From NCBI GenBank assembly GCA_014529385.2, contig CM043959.1, positions 50,891,253-50,955,252 on the forward strand: a DNA stretch of 64,000 nt, read 5' to 3'. This DNA comes from Adiantum capillus-veneris (lineage: Eukaryota > Streptophyta > Polypodiopsida > Polypodiales > Pteridaceae). Shown in pieces: positions 58,301 through 64,000 of the stretch. The translations under genes and the position numbers were made by a program. Below the pieces are notes generated by a model. That model saw nothing but the letters and a program-made list of their open reading frames with translations. It did not search any database and was not told the origin of the DNA. Positions within the stretch are counted from its first letter, which is position 1. Every line of letters starts with the position of its first letter.

Positions 58301-59633
58301 GAATCAACATGACTAGTAGGATCTATGGCATCAATTGTTTTTAAAAATGGACGTCTAGATTTGAAACTAGGTCAATTCTTACTCTCTGTGAGAGTTTTTG
58401 ATAGTTTTGTGCTATTGGCTTGGTTTGTTATATCCAAATTTAGTTTTGAAAAGACCACTAGACTCCCTATGATGTGCTCTAGCTATCGTTCAAGTTTGGT
58501 CTCAACCTGTGAGACAGGGGGACATGGATCATGATCCATGGTCTAGGTGTGTTCTATTGCTGGCAAGCTTTCTTCCTTGATTTACCTAACTCAACTTCAA
58601 GTTTTTTATCAAAAAAATTGGTGAACTGCATGTGAAATAGCACTCAAAATAGTCTCAAGGCCAAGACATAAGAACTTTGCCTTGTAGCTTAGTCTTCGGA
58701 AGGTCAAATGGTCAAAACTAAATCTGCACACTATAGTTTTCAACCTATCACCTATTTTCCTTTCTTCATGTCTTTACGTGACTCAAATTGGAGTTGTCTA
58801 TTGAAAGTTAAAGCAATTTTGGTGAACCACACATGAAATAGCATTCAAAACAGTCTCAGCACTAGGACATAGAAACTTTGCCTTGTATCTTGGTCTCCCA
58901 AAAGTCAAATGGCCAACACAAGGTATGCACTGCAGTTTTCAACCTATCACTTATTTTTCTGCCTTTTGATTCAAATTTGCTCAATTATTTCCAAAACTAG
59001 ACTGGGGGGGTATGTTTTCTTGTGTATGCACTACTACTCTAGGAAATTTTAGGTCAAGGTATCACTATGGGGACACGAATCGCGATCCATGTTTAGAGCC
59101 CAAATTGGCTAGAAGGTCCTATGGCATCAGAATTTTGAAAATGGAACTTTGGATTGAAAATAAGGTCAATTCTTGCACGTTATCAGAGTGTTTGACATTT
59201 CTAGGCTTTTGGCTTGGTTTTTTATATCCAAATTTTGTCTTGAAAATACCACTAGACCCCTTGTGATGTGCTCTAGCTATGGTACAAGTTTGGTGTCTTA
59301 CTCTGTGCGAGGAAGACATGGACCGTGATCCATGGTCTAGGTGTGTTCCACTGCTAGCAAGCTTTCTTCTTATCTTTACCTGACTCAATTTGTAGTTTTC
59401 AAAAGTTAGAGAGATTTTGGTGAACTACCCTTGAAAAAACACTCAAAACAGTCTCAAGACCAACACACATGAACTTTGGCTTGTAGCTTCGCCTCCCGAA
59501 GGTCAAATGGTCAACACTAGGTATGCATTGTGGTTTTCAGCCTATCGCCTGTTTTGCTGCCTCTTTACCCAAAGTTGCTCATTTTTTTCCAAAACTAGAC
59601 TGGGGGATACAGAATTGAAAATTAGGTCAATTC
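52354..59633 (+). repeat. 630-bp satellite array, plus orientation (about 12 monomer lengths)
   Basis: Monomer anchors fall at 52846, 53928, 54561, 55506, 56181, 56813, 57445, 58054, 58672, 58874 and 59472. Several spacings are about 609-633 bp. Others (1082, 945, 675, 202) show internal deletions and partial duplications. Both palindromic boxes are present in most units. No conserved frame is seen. Confidence 0.95.
52651..52690. repeat. Inverted repeat between two satellite boxes
   Basis: CCATGGTCTAGG (52651-52662) and its exact reverse complement (52679-52690) flank a 16-bp loop, each next to a palindromic box. A normal monomer has the boxes about 275 or 355 bp apart, so this is a local rearrangement. 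Confidence 0.85.
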
Positions 59634-61350
59634 CACTTAGACCATGGACCACGATCCACGTCCCCCTGTCATAGATGAGACCAAACTTGTACCATAGCTA
59701 GAGCACATCATTGGGAGTCCAGTGGTCTTTTCAATACAAAATTTGGATATCAAAACCAAGCCAAAAGCCACAAATGTCAAACATTTTGACAAAGTGCAAG
59801 ATTTGAACTAATTTTCAATCCAAAGGTCCATTTTTATGATGTTTTGATGCCATAGGACCTACTAGTCATGCTGATTTTGATGGTACCAAGAAAAGTCAAT
59901 TTGGACACCAAACATGGATTGCATCCATGTCCCCATAGTGACAGCTTGACCTAAATTTTTTGAGATTAGTAAGTCATTCTCACTAAAACATATCCCCTAG
60001 TTTAATTTTGGAAAAAATTGAGCAAATTTGGGTCAAAAGGCAGCAAAATAGGTGATAGGTTGAAAACCGCACTGCAGACCTAGTGTTGACTATTTTACCT
60101 TCTAGAGACCAAGATACAAGCCAAAGTTCCTGTGTCCTGGTCCTGAGACTGTTTTCAGTGATGTTTCAAGTGAAATTCACCAAAATTGCTCTAACTTTTG
60201 ATAGACAACTCCAAATTGAGTCAGGTAAAGCAAGAAAGAAAGCTTGCGGGCAATAGATTACACCTAAACCATGGATTGCGATCCATGTCTCCTTGTCATA
60301 GACTGAGACTAAAATTCTACCATAGGTAGAGTATATCACAAGGAGTCTAGTGGTCTTTTCAAGACAAAATTTGGATATCAAAAAGCAAGCCAAAAGCCCA
60401 CAAATGTCGAACACTATGACAAAATTCCAGAATTGACCTAATTTTCAATCTAGAGTTCCATTTTCAAAAATGATTAATGCCATAGGACTTACTAGTCATG
60501 TTGATTCTGATGGTACCAAGAAAAGACAATTTAGGCTCCAAACATGGTTCATGATCCATGGCTGCATAGTGACAACTTGACCTAAAATTCTACAGATCAA
60601 TAGTTCATACACAAGAAAACATATCCCCTAGGCTAGTTTTGGAAAAAAGTAAGCAAATTTGGGTCAAAAGGCATCAAAATAGTAACAGGTTAGTGTTGAC
60701 CATTTGACCTTCTAGAGACCAAGATACAAACAATAGTTCCTGTGTTTTGGTCTTGAGATTGTTTTGAGTGCTGTTTCAAGTGCATTTCACCAAAATTGCT
60801 CTAACTTTTGATAGTCAACTCCAAATTGAGTCAGGTAAGGCCAGGAAGAAAGGTTGTGGGCAATAGAACACACCTAAACCATGGATCACGATCCATGTCT
60901 CCCTGTCACACAAACTGAGACCAAAGTTCTACCATAGCTAGAGCACATCACAGTGAGTCTAGTGGTCTTTTCAAGATTATATTTGGGTATAAAAAAGCAA
61001 GACAAAAGCCCACAACTGTCAAACACTATGACAAAATTAAAAAATTGACCTAATTTTCAGTCCAGAGTTCCATTTTCAAAGTTTTTTGATGCCATAGGAC
61101 CTACTAGTCATGCTGATTCTGATGGTACCAAGAAAAGTCAATTGGGCCCCAAACATGGATCGCAACCTATGGCCTCATAGTGACAGCTTGTTGACCCAAA
61201 AGTTCGCACAAGAAAACATATCCCCCAGTCTAGTTTTGGAAAAAAATAATCAAATTTGGGTCAAAAGGCATCAAAATAGGTGATAGGTTGAAAATAACAG
61301 TGGAGACCTAGTGTTGACCATTTGATCATCCAAAGACCAAGAATAAAGCC
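59634..61350 (-). repeat. Satellite array, inverted block, right edge
   Basis: From CACTTAGACCATGG onward the monomer runs in reverse complement for about 2.7 units (anchors near 60115, 60720 and 61330). It ends within the anchor region at about 61350. Confidence 0.93.
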
Positions 61351-61379
61351 AGTGTGGTCATTCAAGATCCCCATGATGC

Positions 61380-61550
61380 GGTAATGTTTTCAAGGCCTAT
61401 GATTTGGAGGGTGTTCACACAAATAATGAAGCAGAATACTTGACACTTCACTAAGGGCTCAAGCAATGTGTCGAGTTTGGCATCTACAGGTTGGTAGTTA
61501 AGGGTGATGCCCTCTTAGTTATCAAGCAGCTCTTTTGGGACAATGGAAGG
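61380..61550 (+). pseudogene. Second RNase H fragment (third Tat-like element)
   Basis: Translation gives HTNNEAEYLTLH, one stop, then GLKQCVEFGIYRLVVKGDALLVIKQL, which matches the extra RNase H in the minus-strand element (NNEAEYATLE ... IKGDALLVVKQVLG). The N-terminal Asp part is absent, and the reading jumps into integrase sequence after about 61550. Confidence 0.82.
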
Positions 61551-61898
61551 TAAGAAGCTATGAAGATCGACCGTGAAGCGGCAAAAAATTTCTATGTGAA
61601 GTAGTGGGAGAAGAGAGTAGCAAAGTTCAATCAGCATTTGCCAGAGAAGCAAATAGAGAAGGGGGATTTGGTGATGAAATATGAGAGTTATCTGGATTTT
61701 ACCTTCTAGAAGAAGTGGATAGGGCCTTACAAAGTCCATCAGGCCTTTCCTAATGGCACTTATTTGTTTATGCGAATGGATGGTCGTCTTCTCAAGGAAA
61801 GGGTGAATGGGGTGCATCTCAAGACATATTTTGAGAGGGAATTGGTGCCAGCAGTGCATCATGTTTTGATAGAGGGGGTTGGGCAACCAACCTGAACA
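61551..61898 (+). pseudogene. Integrase C-terminal region (third Tat-like element)
   Basis: Translation gives FNQHLPEKQIEKGDLVMKYESYL, a stop, then KKWIGPYKVHQAFPNGTYLF and ERVNGVHLKTYF. The GPY motif and the order match the integrase C-termini of the two other Tat-like elements. In-frame stops show it is dead. Confidence 0.85.
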
Positions 61899-62034
61899 GG
61901 ATTTACACTAGCCGTGAATAAGAGTTTGTACATACATTAGTTTTTTTTGGGTTTGCTCACAATTTTGGATAGTATTTGCCAATTTTTGCAGTTGGTAGAA
62001 GAATAAAGATGCTTTTTGGTTGAACATGAATGTT

Positions 62035-62053
62035 CAACAAGGGGGTTGGGCAA
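62035..62053 (+). other. Polypurine tract of third Tat-like element
   Basis: CAACAAGGGGGTTGGGCAA precedes TGATGGTG, the presumed LTR start. A second copy of GGGGGTTGGGCAA lies at 61874-61886. Confidence 0.65.
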
Positions 62054-64000
62054 TGATGGTGCAGTCAAAGTGTGTTGACCCTAGCAGAGGGCACATGCAG
62101 TGATGTGTATACTTAGAGATGCATGACAGAGAGCTAAAGCAGATGTGAAGATCTTGTGCAAGCAAGTGGCAGCGGAGATGTATGCTTTATGTGGTTTTCT
62201 AGGCCAAAAAGGCTCCAGATAGGACCTGATAGGGTGACAGGTGAAGGGTGATCAAAGTTTTTTTTTTTGTCCCTCGTATGTAGAGCTTGAAGTGCTAAAG
62301 TAAGAGGTCTAGACGGCTCATCAAATGGAGCTATAGGATGCAAGATATTTGAGTTTGAAGAAAGAGGTGGTTGCAGATTTGAGATGGATAGGACAGATGA
62401 TGCCAGGTGGTCCAAGTCGGTTAGGGGCTATGGGTGTGTAGTACTTAATTTATGGAGCTTTCTGGTCTTTTCAGATCGACGATCTGAGCCCTGGTAACAG
62501 TCAAAGTTTTGCCAGGGGTCGGGTTGGTGCTAGTTTGTCCATGCCGGGAAATGTGCAATCTGGTGTTTTTTGAAGCTCGACAGGGTTCTAAGATGTGGCG
62601 AACAGAGTATGGACCCAACAAGAATTGACGGCTTGCCAAACAGAGCCTGGAGTGGAAAGTTACAGCAGTTTGAAATTGGAGTGCGATTGCAGTGAAGTGA
62701 TGCCAGGTGCCTTTTTTTAGTTTTGGCGTGCTTCATTGGAGTGCCCGGGAAAGTCAGACGATGGAAAGATCTGCACATATTCAAGCCAAGCATGGTGGCT
62801 TGCATAAGGATTTGGTTGCTTGGGAAAGGGAGCTGGGACCAATAGGTGGCAAGTGAGGGAAGTCCGGGTAGAAAAGGAATTTTTTGAAGTTGTCAAGGTG
62901 TGCAACTTGGGCCTTGGAGGACTAAGAAGAGAGGAGCCTTACGGTGCCACCACGTGGAAGGAAAATGATCCAATATGTGCACGAAAACGCCAACATTGGG
63001 GAGTATATAATTTGCATGAGGCGCCTATTGGAGGCATTGAGTTGAATGAGAGAGCTCATTTGGAGCGTGACTATGGCAGGGTGTGCTGCGGGCTCTACAC
63101 GGTGGTGCGTCGGGCGTCCATTGGCGGCCACGGGTGGCGTAGCTTGCGATGTGGATGGTGGAATGACAATTTGCCAGGGGGCCATGCTCGCGTGCCGTAG
63201 AGGCACCAAACCTTTTAGGTAAGGGGTTGTACCCATAGTGGCACCACCGCAACTGTATTGACTTGGGGCTCAAGGCAGGGCCGCCACAAAGGGGTGCTTT
63301 CACATGCAGTAAAGGGAGGCTAAAAATAGAAAGGGGCCAAAAATAAGCACCGGACTGGCATAGACGCCAAAGAAAAAAAACATTTTGCGTGAGGGGGAGT
63401 TCTTTTAGAGGAAGTAAGGAGAAGAAGAGAAGAGGGTGCTTCCCAAGCATCAAAGGCGGAGTTTTTTTTCGTGTGGAAGGCAAGAGAAGGAAGCCTCCGA
63501 CAGTCGAGCTAGGAGTTCTTGACATCTCTTTGAGTTAACAAAGACATCTTTGGTTTGCGATCTCTAGAGGGGAGCCATTTCGAGGCGGCATCAGTGACCT
63601 TCTGAACCCCTGGTTGCTCGTTTATTGAAGACGACTACACCGTGCGATAGTACGGATTCCTTAGAATTGTAATAGATTTTGTCATGATTAGAAAGAAAAC
63701 CATAACCGAGTTTGGTGTCATCTTCTTCCCCTATTTACCCTTCTCGTCTTTGCTCTATCCCTACTGTGTGGTGCCGGTTTGAGAAGTGCGTGCGTGGGAG
63801 AGAAAGAGAGAGCGATTTGTATTGTGTGGAAGCTGACGCAGGCTAGGCTAGTGCAAAGGTTGTGTGTGTACGGTCGTGTGTAGGATTTGCAGTCAAATTG
63901 TCGAGTTTGGAAGGTGAACTCTAGTGGATTGGGTGTTGTGATTATCCTGGGCTATAGAGAGGAAAACTGTTTGGGTTCCGGGTGTGTTCCCCTTTCCCCC
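62054..64000 (+). mobile_element. Partial 3' LTR of third Tat-like element
   Basis: The region starts with TG directly after the polypurine tract and has no coding signature. TATATAA at 63004-63010 could be its TATA box. No second copy is in the window and the end is not reached, so the boundary rests on position alone. Confidence 0.55.
63004..63010 (+). promoter_or_regulatory. TATA box candidate in LTR
   Basis: TATATAA lies about 950 bp into the presumed LTR, in a more G+C-rich context than most of the window. It is a candidate only. Confidence 0.35.

Larger units (their letters stand above)
61351..63999 (+). mobile_element. Remnant of third Tat-like element with start of 3' LTR
   Basis: A plus-strand second RNase H fragment (61351-61550) is followed directly by an integrase C-terminus (61551-61898), a polypurine tract and an LTR start at 62054. 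RT and most of integrase are absent. The right end of the LTR is not seen, so the element probably runs past the window edge. Confidence 0.75.

Noticed and set aside
33149-61350. Many 60-107-codon frames spread through the satellite.
   Set aside because: They recur because the DNA repeats, and they are not conserved in frame between monomers. Some look membrane-like only because of T-rich sequence.
32992-61350. CRISPR-like or gene-array interpretation of the regular repeats.
   Set aside because: The unit is about 630 bp with no unique spacers, the context is eukaryotic, and it is a tandem satellite.
62820-63525. Frames of 126 and 166 codons on opposite strands in the right-hand region.
   Set aside because: They lie in a presumed LTR with no motif, and each is a likely chance frame in G+C-richer sequence.

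Overview
The window looks like repeat-rich intergenic DNA from a land plant with a large genome. The evidence is Ty3/gypsy LTR retrotransposons of two plant lineages (a chromodomain chromovirus and Tat-like elements with a second RNase H), an initiator-Met tRNA primer-binding site, a plant-type LINE, long CT, GT and GA microsatellites and high A+T. I cannot name the species. I see no convincing host gene, tRNA, rRNA or CRISPR array; essentially every protein-like stretch belongs to a mobile element.

Layout. 1-7.5 kb: A+T-rich DNA with microsatellites, small tandem duplications and a possible Helitron-like end. 7.5-14.9 kb (minus strand): a decayed gag-protease element with three unusual zinc knuckles and no reverse transcriptase that I can find. 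It is interrupted by a small inverted-repeat element (7954-8239) and by a solo LTR (9080-10693, perfect 5-bp duplication). 15.2-61.35 kb: a tandem satellite with a monomer of about 630 bp, each monomer carrying two copies of a roughly 18-bp palindrome related to CATGGATCGCGATCCATG. The array is broken by (i) a Tat-like element on the minus strand (15480-32991), itself split inside its second RNase H by a nearly intact chromovirus (18370-27174); (ii) a Tat-like element on the plus strand (38364-48916) lying in an inverted block of the array; and (iii) a 5'-truncated LINE (49920-52353). The array changes orientation near 37429, 49094 and 59634. 61.35-64 kb: the remains of a third Tat-like element (second RNase H fragment, integrase C-terminus, polypurine tract, start of its 3' LTR).

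The order of events can be read from the nesting: the satellite came first, the Tat-like elements and the LINE then entered it, and the chromovirus last entered the minus-strand Tat-like element. LTR divergence agrees: the chromovirus LTRs differ by only about a dozen substitutions by eye plus a microsatellite length change, the minus-strand Tat LTRs differ more, and the plus-strand Tat LTRs differ most. The most unusual signals are the palindrome-bearing satellite, the multi-knuckle gag-protease element without RT, and the exact 4-bp target duplications shared by two Tat-like elements.
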